Origin: Massariosphaeria phaeospora
Lineage: Eukaryota > Ascomycota > Dothideomycetes > Pleosporales
Direction of reading: 5' to 3'
Assembly (NCBI GenBank): GCA_011032825.1
Contig: JAADJZ010000012.1
Location: forward strand, 806,001 to 870,000
Length of the DNA stretch: 64,000 bases
Shown here: one piece after another, positions 32,220-43,806 of the stretch
Numbering within the stretch: position 1 is the first letter of the stretch
Layout of the letters: each line of letters opens with the position of its first letter
Position numbers and translations under genes: made by a program
Notes under the pieces: generated by a model
What the model was told of the DNA's origin: nothing
Database searches by the model: none
The model's input: only the letters and a program-made list of their open reading frames with translations

Positions 32220-33420
32220 GCTAGGCACCTATATTTTTCCCATGACTCCACTTTCTTTCTTTGGTACATTCTTCGCAATATCGACTTTACACGCAAACTT
32301 CTGGCCTTCGGGCCCAATTCATACAACCCCGGACCTGGTAGATGGGAGATGGGAGAAATATTTCACGACGGATCGATCACAACCTGGGACTGTCGAACTG
32401 GGTGCTTGCGTCTTGGGGGCTTGACGCATGCACACCAGAGGGGCTCGGACAGTTGAAAATGGTTTGACTTATGGCGGGGTGCGATCCTGCACACTGAACA
32501 CTCAGTCAGACTCGGGCAAGAGCTTGTCTTTACCGGCCTTTCTGTAGCTTGTTCTTCGCGGATTGCTTCATGTGTTTTCCGACAAACTGTCGGGTGCGCG
32601 TTTGTTTTCCTCGATTATGCTGGGCGCTGGGGAGTGAGGTCTGATTCTTAAAAGTGGACGGCCACGGATAGATTAATAATTAATACAGAAGTTTTTTTTT
32701 TTTGAAATAATCTCTGCAGTTCTGCTTGTGACCTTGGGCCTCTCCTGTCTCCCTGCTTCCTTTTTGCTTTGTTGCTAGATGCTATGCGCCGCATCGCGAT
32801 GGCTCTGTGCCTGGCCGGTTCGGAGATGCTTCGGTGATAGATTGCTCTTAGCTCCTCGAAGAGGAAAATCAGACCGTTATGCAGTGGCGTCCGGAGATCG
32901 GAGACCGGAGTGCAACGCGCGGAGTGCGGCATTGCGGGGTGTGGGGTGTGGGGCGTGGCCGGTGTCGGCCTGCCTTGCCCTGCGAAGTCGGCCCTTATCA
33001 GATCGATCAGATAAATCTCTTCCGCAGCTTAGCTCCGTTGGCACCACCAGCGCCACAGTATCCAGCCAATCAACGTAGACCGCATGACCGCGAGCAAGGA
33101 TAAGAAAGAAAAAAAACCTGCGTGCCCCTTGCGACGACCTCGATTTGTTTCCAGTGTGCGCCGAGTGGTCCGTCTAGTGTGTTGTGGTGGAGTTCGGGTT
33201 AATGCGGCAACTATCGGGATCTGGTGGTTCGATGCGTACGTATATGTATCGCCTTTCTCGGGCGCACTCCCACACATGCTCCCGCATATTCTCCTTGCGG
33301 CGGGCGGAAAATCGAGATGTGTAGTGTGTCTGTATCTGTGTGTGTGTAAGAAGTCGGTTGTTGTGAAGAGAAGAGAAGAGAAGAGGTAGACTTACAAGTG
33401 ATTGGGTTCTCGGCTCACTG
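32220..33420. other. Intergenic 3' flank
   Basis: No gene seen. Contains a T11 run at about 32692-32703 and a (GAAGA)n tract at 33365-33386. Confidence 0.5.
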
Positions 33421-34045
33421 ACTGGCGTGCAGGCTAAAAGGAGACGTCAAAGAAGTACTCGCGAGCTCATAGCGAGGGAGCCTCATTTGTTTGGAAGGAA
33501 GCATATGTGTCGTATATGTAGAGTGTAGATTTATCTGTTGTATCCGAAAGGGAAAACGGCGGGACCGAAGTAGACTTGCTGGGTGTCCTCGGCGCACTGG
33601 CCTGCAGGCGAAAAGGAGGCGTAGAAGAAGGTCTCGCGAGCGCATGGCGAGGGGGCCTCCGTTGTTGAGAGGAGGCATATGTATCGTATAGGGGCGGAGA
33701 GTGTCGGTTTATTTGTTGTTTCCAAAAGGGAAGAGGCGGGGACTGGACTGAACGTGTCGGCTTGCTGGACTGCAGGCGAGAAAGAGGCGCATGCGGCGCA
33801 CATGTGTCGTATAGTGGCGGAGAGTGTAGATTTGTTTGATTGTTTGTTGTATCCGGAAAAAGGGAAAGCGGAGCCGAGCTGAACTTTTTAGGTCCTCAGC
33901 ACACTGGCCTGCATGCAGGTGGAAAGGGGAAAATGCGCAGTGTCACACATGCGTCGTATAGAAAGAGTGTATAGCGGTTTGTTTGTATGTATCGATCGAG
34001 AAGTGAAGAAAGCGGAATCGAGCTGACTGGGCACCAGGCACGCTG
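33421..34045. repeat. Degenerate tandem repeat block, four units of about 140-175 bp
   Basis: Units start at about 33421, 33596, 33765 and 33903 with ACTGGC(C/G)TGCAGGC or a variant. Each then runs through a purine-rich tract (AAAAGGAGGCG), a GTGTCGTATAG word, an AGTGTAGATTTGTTTGTTGTATC stretch split here by variation, and a GGAAAGCGGGACCGA-like end. The first two units also share GAGCxCATxGCGAGGGxGCCTC, absent from the last two. Unit lengths shrink by internal deletions. The copies differ too much for a recent satellite. Origin unknown; no open frame crosses the block. Confidence 0.7.
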
Positions 34046-34901
34046 CAAGCAAGAAGCTGTGATATCGAGAAAAGAGAGCGAACGAAGAACCTTTTATACG
34101 CCGTTTCGCCAAGTTTGTGATTTGAAATGCTTCTCAAAACGTTTTCCATTGTAGCGGATGTCAAATAATCAGGGTAGTAATGGGTATCGTGAGATTGGGG
34201 TGGTGTGGGGTGTGATTTGGGCGCCCAGTGGAAAATTTCTGCGATCGAGTGTGGGCAATAACAGACGAGGACACTACTGGGCAAGAGCAAAGGCGCGATG
34301 CTTTTGTTCCAAGGTCACGTTTATAGGTGGGCCTCTCGGTATTCTGATATTCGGATGGCTGAAACTCTAAACACGTGTGCAATGATGGATCGGTTGTGCG
34401 TGAGTATCCAGTGGTGAAAGAGTTGCTAGGGGGGACTACATAAGGGAATGAAGCACTGGCAGTCGCATATATCTTCATTGGCTATCCCTAAGGAACAGCT
34501 TGTAGTAAACCAGAGAAGTGCGCAAAGGTAGGTGTTTCATTGATCGTGAGTCAGGGTCCAGTCCTAACACATGGTTAGAGCCGCAACGACACTGAGACGT
34601 GCGAGAGAAGACACATGATGATCCGAAACTACGTACCGTTGGGAAATATATTCATGGATGCAGTGGCGGAGCTTGGGGGCTTAGGGTACGAAATATAATG
34701 AGCCAAATCGTGTGGCCCACTCAAGTTAGGCTGCCGTTTCCGCGAAATCCGATACGTGACGAGGTGACGAGGGAGATCCAGAAACGAGGTACTGCTGGAC
34801 AGCACAGTCCTCTTGCAAACCCGAAACGCTACGATGATGTAAATTCACGGGCCTGTTCATCGTTCTCAGCCTTCTGCAATTAAAAGCATATCAACGACAC
34901 T
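34046..34901. other. Intergenic, nothing recognised
   Basis: Only short frames on both strands. No repeats beyond those listed. Confidence 0.45.
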
Positions 34902-35366
34902 TTACCTAACAATCTCTTCAGGAGCGTTCCACCGAGCACGCCGTAAAAACTCTGCGCGTTTCAACGCATCGGGCAGAATTTTTACGACGTACCTCGTTCG
35001 GCGCCGTTGTCCCTTGGTCTTGGATATGCGACACTCATCCGATGATATCACGAAAGGCCTTCGTTTTGGAACGCAGATGGAGGATGGACCCGGGAAGGGT
35101 CTATTAGAACTAGAGCGGCGTGGGGCTGGGCTGTAGTTCAGAGGTTCCGCGAGGGAAGACTCTGAGGGGTTGTTGGGATGAGTGGAGATATGTTGACTTG
35201 GGTAGGGATCCAAAGTGCCGGCTTGGAGTCGACGGGGTGGTAAGTGTCCCCCAGTCCATGGCCATGTATAACGAAGGACAGTTGCTGTAATACCAGCCGC
35301 TATTGGCGTATGGATCGACGACGCAGTGTGGGAAACATGGTCGCAAGCGGCACAGGCATCATTCAC
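34902..35366 (-). CDS. Small basic hypothetical protein, probably with an upstream exon
   Basis: Frame of 154 residues ending at 34902. The N-terminal part has a Cys-pair start (NDACAACDHVSH); the C-terminal 40 residues are strongly basic and helical (RRRTRYVVKILPDALKRAE). Upstream on the minus strand a good donor/acceptor pair (GTATAT...CTGAC...CTGCAG, about 35366-35420) suggests an earlier exon reading into the same frame (KHIKDRESVNDACAAC). No family recognised. It lies just downstream of the kinase fusion on the same strand and could conceivably be a separate small gene or a leftover of one. Confidence 0.35.
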   Translation of the reverse strand: MNDACAACDHVSHTASSIHTPIAAGITATVLRYTWPWTGGHLPPRRLQAGTLDPYPSQHISTHPNNPSESSLAEPLNYSPAPRRSSSNRPFPGPSSICVPKRRPFVISSDECRISKTKGQRRRTRYVVKILPDALKRAEFLRRARWNAPEEIVR

Positions 35367-35616
35367 TGCAGTATTGTCAGACGCCTAACTTCCAGAACGG
35401 TCGGAAAATATACCTGATTCGCGATCCTTTATATGCTTGAGCAAGCTGCTTTGGTAATATTCTCTCTCCTAGTAGAAAGACTTAGCCCGTCTGAATACTT
35501 CGGGACGGCGACGTGGGGGTACAAAACGAGAGAGCACTGGCGCGCAACAATCTTTCGAGGAAGGAGTGCTGGCAATGGCAGGGACAGGGAGCAGCGAGCA
35601 CTTGCCAGGCATATCC

Positions 35617-38600
35617 CTAAATGGAGGTAAGCATACTGTTTGCATGTAGAGAATTGGTAACCAACATTAGATCGCCTTCTGCGGTCCATCTGACGTCTTG
35701 CCGTTCAGATTGCGCCATAAACCCATCCGGGCCACTTTGCTGATACCATGGAGCAAAGTCTGGAGGCAAGGCATACGTAATGTCGCCCGCATCTAGAGTC
35801 CAAGCACCATGAGTCGGCATGAGCAAAGTCATGTCCTCATCATGTATGGTATCGGCATAGGGGAGTGCGCTCTCTTTTAGGGACATTGGCGGATCACGTT
35901 GCCTCGACGCCTCGACCTGTTCTTGGAATAGTAGATCTATGCCATCTTTATCAGTGCCGGAAGCCTTATGCAGAAGAGCCCGCGTTATCGCCGTGGCTGC
36001 AGGCCACCATGACTTCATGGATGCTCCGTCGTCCACAACAAAAATCTGCAAGGCTGTCAGCTAAGGAACGAATATTCCTTTACAGTTCACTTAACGTGAT
36101 CTCTTTCTGCTCCAATGACAGACCAGCCAGTGGATGCGGGTAAGCAGCCCGTGCAACTGTAGCCCCATATATCCCATTTTGGCTCTAGCCTTAGGGGCAG
36201 GAACGCAGAGTCAGGTTCGTGCTGAGGTTCCCGGTCCAGCCAAGGATCGCTCCGCCGTAACCCCCGCGCCGGAACTATTGAGTCGTTCGGTGGACTCAGT
36301 GCTCTCTCCATACGCTCAAAGACCTCTTTCGATGTTTGCCGTTCCCCAGGATCGCCCTTGAGCATGTCGTCGGTGATATCCAGCATGGAACGAATCAGAT
36401 CGTGGTTTGTGAGCTCCCTTACATTAGCATGTATGGCCCAAACTTGCTGAAGAATGTCTTCGCCGTCGTGGAAACAGTTTCGATACTTTCCTTCCTGTGG
36501 CTCATCAGTGCCGAGTTTCCGTAGCTCGGTGTATTCTCGAAGGCCTTTGGACCCAAGCACAGTCCATACGGCTGCTTCCGAGAAGACGCAGCCGAGAGAC
36601 CACGTATCAATACTTGAAGTCACTCTGGGCGAGACACAAGCTCTGCGAGCCCGTGCTATTTCCGGTGCCCCTATCTAACGCATTAGTACATAGGTTGAAC
36701 GCGTTGAGGGGTGTTTTACCATAGGTCTCTGTGCCTCCATATATCATATGGTCATCAGAGCTGTCAATGCCGGTCTTGGCGAATCTGGCGAATCCGAAAT
36801 CCGCAAGCTTGAACCGACCGTGAATACGGAGTATGTTTTCTGGTTTGAGGTCTCCGTGCCAGCCACTGTAATGTGTATCAGTGCTCGTTCGATGGCCGTG
36901 CACGTGCTGGAGGGCATCTGCAAGCCCAGATAACTCTTTCCAGAACCGCGCGACACCGTCAGACTCGACAGGCGGATGTGAGTTTGCCCAGTATTGTCGC
37001 AAATCGCATTCAGCATACTCCAGCAGGATGTTGTAAGTGGGGTTACCTAGGCAGTGCTTAATGTACGTCCCATAACACTTGACGATATGTTGATGGTATC
37101 GTGGATGTTCATTCAAGACTGAAAAAGCCTTGACTTCCCGATCGTACGAAGAGCGGTGCTGCGCCCTATACGACTTGAGTGCAAACGTATGTGTCTATTT
37201 ATTATTAGCTTCGAATGGAGCATCGGACGTATGAACTTACATCGTCTCTACCAGGCCGGTTTGACAAGACCGTATCCATAGCCTCATGGGGTCTCAGGTC
37301 ATATCCACGTTTTCGTGACTCGACGAACTTGACTATACGTTGATGTGTTGCAGTACTATCAACATGATCCTCTTCCCAATGAGATCGGTCGGTGCGTATC
37401 ATTATTTTGTAGACTCGTGCAGTACCACCCTTGTTGATCGGCGTCTTCTCGATGTAAGGGAGGATTCGTAAAATGTCAGCTTCTGAGAGGGACGCTAATA
37501 TGTCCAAGTTCTGAGGTGTAGACGGACAAAGCCTGCGCTTGAGTTCTCCTTCCCTGGCGACATATTCTTGCCACAACCCTTTTACAGAGAATGACCCCTG
37601 AGCTTCGGGCTCTGCATTATCCCGACCGTACCTCTTTACTGCTAGATTTCGACCGCACCATCGTCCCCTGCTAAAATCTTGATGTATAGGGCGATGATAC
37701 GGGTTTATCCCATAGAACTGGGGATCATAATCGTCGGACCAAGTAAAATCGTACTGGTCTTTGCTGAAGTCATCACTGCCATAGGTATCTTCATTTCTTC
37801 CGGTGTCATCGTCTCTATGCGCGTCCCCGTCTCCGCCATGACTGTCTTTCCTGTTTCCGTTATCGCCATCGTCGGGGTCGTCGCCAGGTTCATCGCCATC
37901 AGAGTGGTCCTCTCCGCCATTTTCGTCGTCTTCGTCATCTTCATCGTCTTCATCATCCTCAGGCCAAGGGCGCCATTGGTCCACAGTTACTCCGGCCCTG
38001 AAATGCATTGAGAGGTGATCACACCAATGATCCCAGCTGCGAGCACGGAATCGGCTCCGATCGCAAAACCCACACCTTCGTGGAAATGAGGGTTTTACTC
38101 CAGGCACCTTGCACTTGGCAAGGCTATCTTGGCTACCCCAACCTGGGTGCACATTGCGAATGTGTTCTCGAAATTTATCATCCCTCACGAAGAGATGCTT
38201 TGGTGATGCGTTATTCATGTCTCCACATTTCATACAAAACCAGACTTGTTGTACATAGGTAGTTTTCAAGTGGCGAGAGAGCTCCGAAGGCGCTCGGAAG
38301 CTTCGCCCACAGCTGAGAGGGCATTGGTATCTCCCGCCAGGCTTTTCGTGACTTCCGAGCTTCTTACATCCCGTCCTTCGCCGATGATCGGTCTCGTGTT
38401 CGATTGCCAAAAGCAAGCTTGGTGTGAGTGTGATTAAGCCAGCTGATCGCACCTCTGGTAGAGTTAAAGGATTGATCGACGCATACCACTCGGGTATATC
38501 GATTTCTAGACCATCCAGTCTAAACTGGGGTAGTGGCGTTTGAGTAGGGTGAACCACGTTACCTAGAACAGATGTCGAGTTTTGAGTAACACCCTGAACA

Positions 38601-39187
38601 TGGGCAGGTCCCATGGAGAACGGATACTGGGCAGTCGCTACTGAATGAGTAGTTTCCGGACCCACCCAGTTCCCGAGCTCCGCCTGAGTCGAGACTTCTG
38701 TGCCTTGAAAGCTGTGGCATGGATGATCGGGAGCGATAGTAGTGTAGGGATTGTCAATGTCGTAGTACTGCCGAAACCGTGCGTTCACAGCACGCTCAGG
38801 CACGCTAATAAGAACGGAAATTATGAGAACCTTGTCGTCGCTAGGCAGTTGACGACCACAGTTAACATAAAAATCATGTAACCATTTGTCCCATTTCGTG
38901 AGCTGGTCGGAGACGTTCTGCTTTTGCTCACCTGGGCGTACCGTTTTGACGGCCTTGCTCAGCCTTGTCCAGATGTTGAAGGCAAATGGATCAATATCGA
39001 CATCTTCTGATGCTTGATTACCGGTAGATGTTGATTGAGAAGAAGTGAGATCGTATACCCCGGAGTCTTGCTGCGTGTCATTGAAGTAAGATGTCGACGA
39101 ATCCGAGGAGTAAGGCTGGAAGACGTCAAATCCAATGGCTATTTCAAAGTTCCTGCGACGACTCACATAACTGCTAGACCCTTCCAT
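35617..39187 (-). CDS. C2H2 zinc finger - protein kinase - vWA-like fusion protein
   Basis: ATG 39187; exons 39187-37241, 37194-36720, 36670-36096 and 36045-35617, introns 46-50 nt; 1141 residues. The N-terminal ~150 residues are a Ser/Thr-rich helical region. C2H2-type zinc fingers follow (YQCPLSCGRSFRAPSELSRH; CMKCGDMNN...H; CGFCDRSRFRARSWDHWCDH), then a long Asp/Glu-rich linker. The Ser/Thr kinase domain keeps the ATP lysine (FALKSY), HGDLKPEN in the catalytic loop, DFG (LADFGFAR) and APE (GAPEIARARR). The last exon begins IFVVDDGASMKSWWP and has DGIDLLF, the start of a vWA-like module; its metal site is degenerate (DDGAS rather than DxSxS). Such modular kinase proteins are common in filamentous fungi and suspected in self/non-self or stress signalling; the targets are unknown. 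It may end early compared with full vWA domains. Confidence 0.8.
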
Positions 39188-39708
39188 CAGGCCCGCTGCT
39201 ACGAGCGATGAAACCGGTCGCTTTATTTGGATGGTAATACACTGCAAGGCTGTCGCGCTGCTAGTTGATCGCTCCTGCTTGTTAGATTTTATGTGTAAAA
39301 TGAGCTTCAGCAACGATAGCGCAACTAGAGTTATGAATCTGTGTGAATGCGCGGTTGGAGTTCATAATAAAGGTCGAAGGGGGACGGAGGAGATGGTCAA
39401 GTTCCCCGGGGGTGGATTTGGGGCGAGGTCCTGCTCGCCCTTTGGGCGGTAGGTCGCCCTCGCCTACCGTCCAATCACCGTGAGGACCGCAACTCACCGG
39501 TTTTGCGCTGTTGCGCCTCTAGGATAGGCGCAGCCAGCCAGCTGAAAGGGGCAACCACGACGTCACGAGTGTATGGCCTCGCTCGTGCGATGTACACAGG
39601 ATAGGTGGCAGTGTTCAAAACAAATATATGTTGGGAGTTTAGCAAAATGCATTAATCGCTACTAATACGCAGCATCATCATGGTCTCGTTTCTCAATCAC
39701 GCTCATCT
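39188..39708. promoter_or_regulatory. Upstream region of the kinase fusion with three consecutive hairpins
   Basis: Three inverted repeats with perfect 7-bp arms lie within 112 bp: 39421-39440 (GGGCGAG/CTCGCCC), 39447-39469 (CGGTAGG/CCTACCG) and 39512-39532 (TGCGCCT/AGGCGCA). They are in the 5' flank of the kinase fusion and the 3' flank of the carboxypeptidase. Arms and short loops are seen directly; function is unknown. Confidence 0.5.
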
Positions 39709-41169
39709 TCAGTCTTTGAGACCAATCTCATCCGCCGTCAGACAGAACTCCATGAACCCAGCATTAGTATCAATGATGTTGTTAATGTACTCCTCGGAAG
39801 TAGGGTAGAAGTTGGTGGGGTATCCAAACTCCATGGTGTACCCGTAAACCTTATTGACATTCTTGTCCTTGTGCCAGCGGCTGAAAGACCAGTCGTCGCT
39901 GGCACCCGACGTCGGGTAGAGGCCGACGGCAGCCTGCGGAACATAGTCACGGCCTCCGACAGCAGTCATAGCGTTCGTGGTACGGTTGGCTTGAAGAGCG
40001 ACATTGTACCAGTCCTGTTCGTCGATGAACTCCCTATACAGGGAATCTTCGACAACGCCTCTCTTTCCGTCGAACTCCGGGTTGAAGAGATTCTGCGTTG
40101 GGTCGGATGCCTGGTTGACGTCGTCACCCCAAGAGTACAGAACTGTACCTGCAGCAGAGTGTACATCGATAAACCAGCGGATCTTGGGGAACTGATCATA
40201 GACCCAGGCATAGTTCTTGGTCTCAGGTTCCGAGAAGGGTGCAGTGCCATAGAATGCTTCCGACGAGGGGTTGTTGGAGGCAGGGGATACGCTAGGGTCG
40301 AAGTGCTTGGTGTAGTTCCACAAGAAGTCGAAGTTGCGGTTTAAGTCAACACCAACAGTACGCGCATTGCCTGGCGTGGAGCTCGCCGGGTTCCTGTTCT
40401 TTCGCCAACGGTTGCCATTCTTCTGATCATATCGCACTCCATCGGGGTTGGTTAGTGGAACGAAGACAATGCCTGTGCCGAGAGCCGTCTTGACCTGCGA
40501 GTTGGTGTAAGTCTTGTTTCCGTAGGTAAGACCAGTCCGGTGCTCGTTTGCGTACAGGAGATCGCTGATAAAGTAGATGAGATTATCAGGACCCCCGCGT
40601 TCCCGGGCGTGGATGCCAGAGGTCAGGTAGATGTACTGCTTGTCCTTCTTCTTCTGCTCAGCCTTGTTTGCCACTCCGCCAGTGACTGTCTGTCCTTCGT
40701 ATGTCTTGTAGGGAAGCGTGAAGGTTTCCATCTTATACTGATTGGCCAATCCTTTCAAGGCAGACGTAACCTCGTCCACGTTCAAGATCGGACCGAGTGC
40801 TGCGGACTCGCCCGCTTTGCGAGATCCCAGTCCTCTAGGAGCAATCTTTCCTCCCTGGAATCGATCGCCTTTGCCAATGGGGGCCGTCTGCGCCTGTCTC
40901 TTGTTGAGGTTCTCCAGCATATCAATGCGCACGACGTCGGAATCCAGGCTCCGCTTCAGCATATCCAATTGCGCACCAGACACGGTAGCATGCAGCTTGT
41001 GCTCGCCTTCTGAGCGCATAATGACGGGTCGGCAGCCATAATCGAGATCGCTGTTGTCTCGGATGACGTTGTAGAGGTCCTTTGAATCTTTTGCTCGAAG
41101 GGCAACGCTGAGGACGTCGGATGCAAGCGCGAGCCCGGGGAGCAAGCCGAGAAAGGCGGTGACCCTCAT
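39709..41169 (-). CDS. Secreted M14 metallocarboxypeptidase
   Basis: Intact single-exon gene, ATG 41169 to TGA 39711-39709, 486 residues. The start is chosen because MRVTAFLGLLPGLALAS is a clear signal peptide; the in-frame Met further upstream would bury it. A propeptide of about 100 residues ends near a dibasic site (NLNKRQ). The M14 catalytic domain shows the zinc ligands in GIHARERG (H and E) and DVHSAAG (H), the substrate residues in VDLNRNFDF, and the catalytic Glu in YTMEFGYP. It removes C-terminal residues from peptides outside the cell or in the vacuole; a carboxypeptidase A-like specificity is most likely. TATATA at 41252-41257 lies about 85 bp upstream of the start. Confidence 0.9.
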   Translation of the reverse strand: MRVTAFLGLLPGLALASDVLSVALRAKDSKDLYNVIRDNSDLDYGCRPVIMRSEGEHKLHATVSGAQLDMLKRSLDSDVVRIDMLENLNKRQAQTAPIGKGDRFQGGKIAPRGLGSRKAGESAALGPILNVDEVTSALKGLANQYKMETFTLPYKTYEGQTVTGGVANKAEQKKKDKQYIYLTSGIHARERGGPDNLIYFISDLLYANEHRTGLTYGNKTYTNSQVKTALGTGIVFVPLTNPDGVRYDQKNGNRWRKNRNPASSTPGNARTVGVDLNRNFDFLWNYTKHFDPSVSPASNNPSSEAFYGTAPFSEPETKNYAWVYDQFPKIRWFIDVHSAAGTVLYSWGDDVNQASDPTQNLFNPEFDGKRGVVEDSLYREFIDEQDWYNVALQANRTTNAMTAVGGRDYVPQAAVGLYPTSGASDDWSFSRWHKDKNVNKVYGYTMEFGYPTNFYPTSEEYINNIIDTNAGFMEFCLTADEIGLKD

Positions 41170-41667
41170 GGTGGATACTGCAGTGGAAGGATCAGGACGA
41201 CGGCAGCGAGGGACTGTCGTGCAGCTTGAGATTAATGCCGGATGCACTCGTTATATAGACGAGCCACAAGGTCGGAAGCGCCGAGTGCTGGGTAGAGCTT
41301 TCCGCGCGGCGTATCTCGAGTATCCGGACTGCCTGTGTCCACCTTCTCGATTGGGACAAGGCGCAGCCCCGCCCCGGGTCTTGGCATACATTTCTAGCAA
41401 TATCCGCCCGCCACCATGATATCAGTTCCTTCAGCGGCGCTGTGGTTATCAGCAATCCGCAGCGACCGTCGACCTGACTATTGCGGCCTACCTCGTACTA
41501 GCCATCCCCTCCTGCTTCTTCGGGCTTTGTTTGAGCACCTGCTTTCTCATCAGACACACACATCATTAGCAGGCTCCTCGACATGGCGATAGGCTTATAA
41601 CAAGACTCATCTCGAAGTCGCACAGCAGGTGGTTCGTGGGCCATTGGCTACTAGCGTCGGGAAAAAC
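41170..41667. promoter_or_regulatory. Promoter region of the M14 carboxypeptidase
   Basis: Contains a TATATA element at 41252-41257 in the right position for the minus-strand gene. The rest is the 3' flank of the HET gene, with nothing else recognised. Confidence 0.45.
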
Positions 41668-43806
41668 TCATCCCAGACAAATGGTCGTCTTGTTATCGAA
41701 GTTTTCTGTAACCATCTTTGCCATGTCATCGTTCCCACCGAACCAATAGATGGTGACTAGTCCAGTCCGTCTGTATGTTCCGTCATCTCTACGCTTGACA
41801 ATCAGCCAGTGCCATGTGCGTCTAACGCTGTCAGGGTAGTGTTTAGAGAGCAACAGAATTGCAGAAAATCGTTCCGTCCCTCCGTCTTGTTGTGGGCCGT
41901 TGTGTGGTGCCTTGTCGTATCTAATGCGATTGCTAGAGGGAGAAAGATGATATGACCGACCACCCATATAAAAGGAAAAGAGTTTGTGCGAACTGAAGCC
42001 ATCTCCGGTCCAGGTAAACTCTGCGAGCAATGAGGTCACATAGAGGTATGGTGATGAACCTGGAACAACCATCAGTCCTTGATGCTCCTCGAGGAAGTCT
42101 TGCATCGCCACCACAAGTCCATCGAAATTCTTTACGTGGATCTGCGCGAAATATAATCCTGAGTCCATCTCGGAGTAGGACCCCACACAGGCGAGTCCTG
42201 TAGGACTGAGCTGAGCGGAAAGGATAGGATCGAGTGCTAGAAATCGCGGAAGAGCATATTTCCGGGACAACCAGCTCCATGATGGCACTGTTGAGCGGAG
42301 GTTGTCGCCATTAAGGAGGTACCTTTCAACCTCCCACACAAGACCGTGTACAAAACCCCACAACTTCAAGGGCCCTGGTTGAAGGCGTCCAGTAGATCCC
42401 GCGTAGTCTATGTCAAATACGAGTACCCCATAGTACGATTGATTGCCCGCGACCGATAGGAAACCTTTAAACGCGGGTAAAGCGTCAGTGTCGAGAGTAA
42501 ATTGCCTTCTTTGGTAATGCTGTGCATGGTCATAGAATCTTAATATATCGTCGGTGCTCCACCTAACTTCGTTGTCCAGCACCATAGTGAAGATGTTGGT
42601 GAAAGAGCCCCATAAAACTAGGTCGGCTAAGGGCGTCGATTGTGAGATGCCTTCAGATTGACATGACTTGCGACACACGTGGAACAGCTGCTCGTCTGTG
42701 AAAAATATGCATCTCCGTGATAACAGTGCCTCCTGGAACGTCCACCCGCGAGTCGACCACACAGACTCTTCGAGGTGTTTTTGAAGGAGTCCAGGATCAG
42801 GGCTGACTGAATACGAGCGTCCACGTATCCGGAAAGAAGTAAATGCAATCCTCTTTCTGGAGATACCAGGGAGACCGGTATTGTCATGAGCGCCGAGGGC
42901 ACACAGAGTGGCAACAGCGCGGTTGTAGATGTTTGCCATTTGATTAATCTGATACTTCTTGTCTGCTGAATGATATTGTTCGATGCAGTACCGGTCCACC
43001 CAGAGATATCTCAATCCCAAATCTTGAGTAGTCCTCACTGCATCCTCAATCGTGGCAGGAAGAGCAGAGGGTACCTCATCGGCACTAGACACTACCTCTT
43101 CAACGGCGAGCGTCGCTTCGGATTTCTGGTTACCCCAGACGTAACTAAGCGCGAGGTATCTGCAATGTTCGGTCATTGGTACAAGCCGCCGAGTGTTGCA
43201 ATCGATTACCCGAGCACGCATCGGAAATGAATGTGTTGGTTGCAAGCATTCACGATGTTCCTTGGCACACCGGGAGAGCATCTCACGAATCCTGAAAGGA
43301 TTTGTTCGAGTGCCCAAATCGACTCCATGGCAGGTGTAGTGCTCAGTTGTAGCATTTGCCGAGGGTAATATCACTCCCGCCAAGTTGGCAGCACAGCGAC
43401 GTACGGAATCCCATACTACAGGCCTGGAGTCCAACGAGATAACGCATATCACTAGGTGTCCTCGCATTTCCGGGTTGTTGTATCCAGATATGCTTGACGA
43501 TGGAAGGGCTAACAGTTGGCCCGATGCGTAGTCCTGAAGCGAAGATCGAGTCGAATCCAAGAATACCAGAGATGCGACTGTTCGGCATAACAGACATGCC
43601 GCATCTTTCATCGACCGGTTCAGCCCCGTGAATGTGCATACTTCAGTGCCCATACGGTTCACCTCTAGTGGTGCCAGATCGAAAATCGCCCCCAAATCAA
43701 TCTTTCGACATTGTGCACAAAGCTCATCATGCGCTGCCTCGAAACTCGTGTCTGTGAACCTATTGTCGACAAGCGTTCGAGGTGATAGCTTCCATTGGGT
43801 CGTCAT
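41668..43806 (-). CDS. HET-domain (heterokaryon incompatibility) protein
   Basis: Single uninterrupted frame of 712 residues, ATG 43806 to stop 41670-41668. The HET block lies about residues 215-390: YLALSYVWG, LPATIEDAVRTTQDLGLRY, LWVDRYCIEQ, QMANIYNRAVATLCAL and WSTRGWTFQEALLSRRCIFF, all in the expected order. N-terminally it has a CAQC...CLLC cysteine pair region often seen before HET domains. The C-terminal half lacks a recognised domain. HET proteins trigger cell death on fusion of incompatible hyphae, usually with an allelic or NLR partner; no such partner is adjacent. The gene is intact and intronless. Confidence 0.9.
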   Translation of the reverse strand: MTTQWKLSPRTLVDNRFTDTSFEAAHDELCAQCRKIDLGAIFDLAPLEVNRMGTEVCTFTGLNRSMKDAACLLCRTVASLVFLDSTRSSLQDYASGQLLALPSSSISGYNNPEMRGHLVICVISLDSRPVVWDSVRRCAANLAGVILPSANATTEHYTCHGVDLGTRTNPFRIREMLSRCAKEHRECLQPTHSFPMRARVIDCNTRRLVPMTEHCRYLALSYVWGNQKSEATLAVEEVVSSADEVPSALPATIEDAVRTTQDLGLRYLWVDRYCIEQYHSADKKYQINQMANIYNRAVATLCALGAHDNTGLPGISRKRIAFTSFRIRGRSYSVSPDPGLLQKHLEESVWSTRGWTFQEALLSRRCIFFTDEQLFHVCRKSCQSEGISQSTPLADLVLWGSFTNIFTMVLDNEVRWSTDDILRFYDHAQHYQRRQFTLDTDALPAFKGFLSVAGNQSYYGVLVFDIDYAGSTGRLQPGPLKLWGFVHGLVWEVERYLLNGDNLRSTVPSWSWLSRKYALPRFLALDPILSAQLSPTGLACVGSYSEMDSGLYFAQIHVKNFDGLVVAMQDFLEEHQGLMVVPGSSPYLYVTSLLAEFTWTGDGFSSHKLFSFYMGGRSYHLSPSSNRIRYDKAPHNGPQQDGGTERFSAILLLSKHYPDSVRRTWHWLIVKRRDDGTYRRTGLVTIYWFGGNDDMAKMVTENFDNKTTICLG

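Noticed and set aside
33415..33882. Short ORFs inside the tandem block, including one sharing MRLPRYEL with a frame near 3.65 kb
   Set aside because: The shared peptide is simply the shared 30-bp DNA word; the frames have no other coding character.
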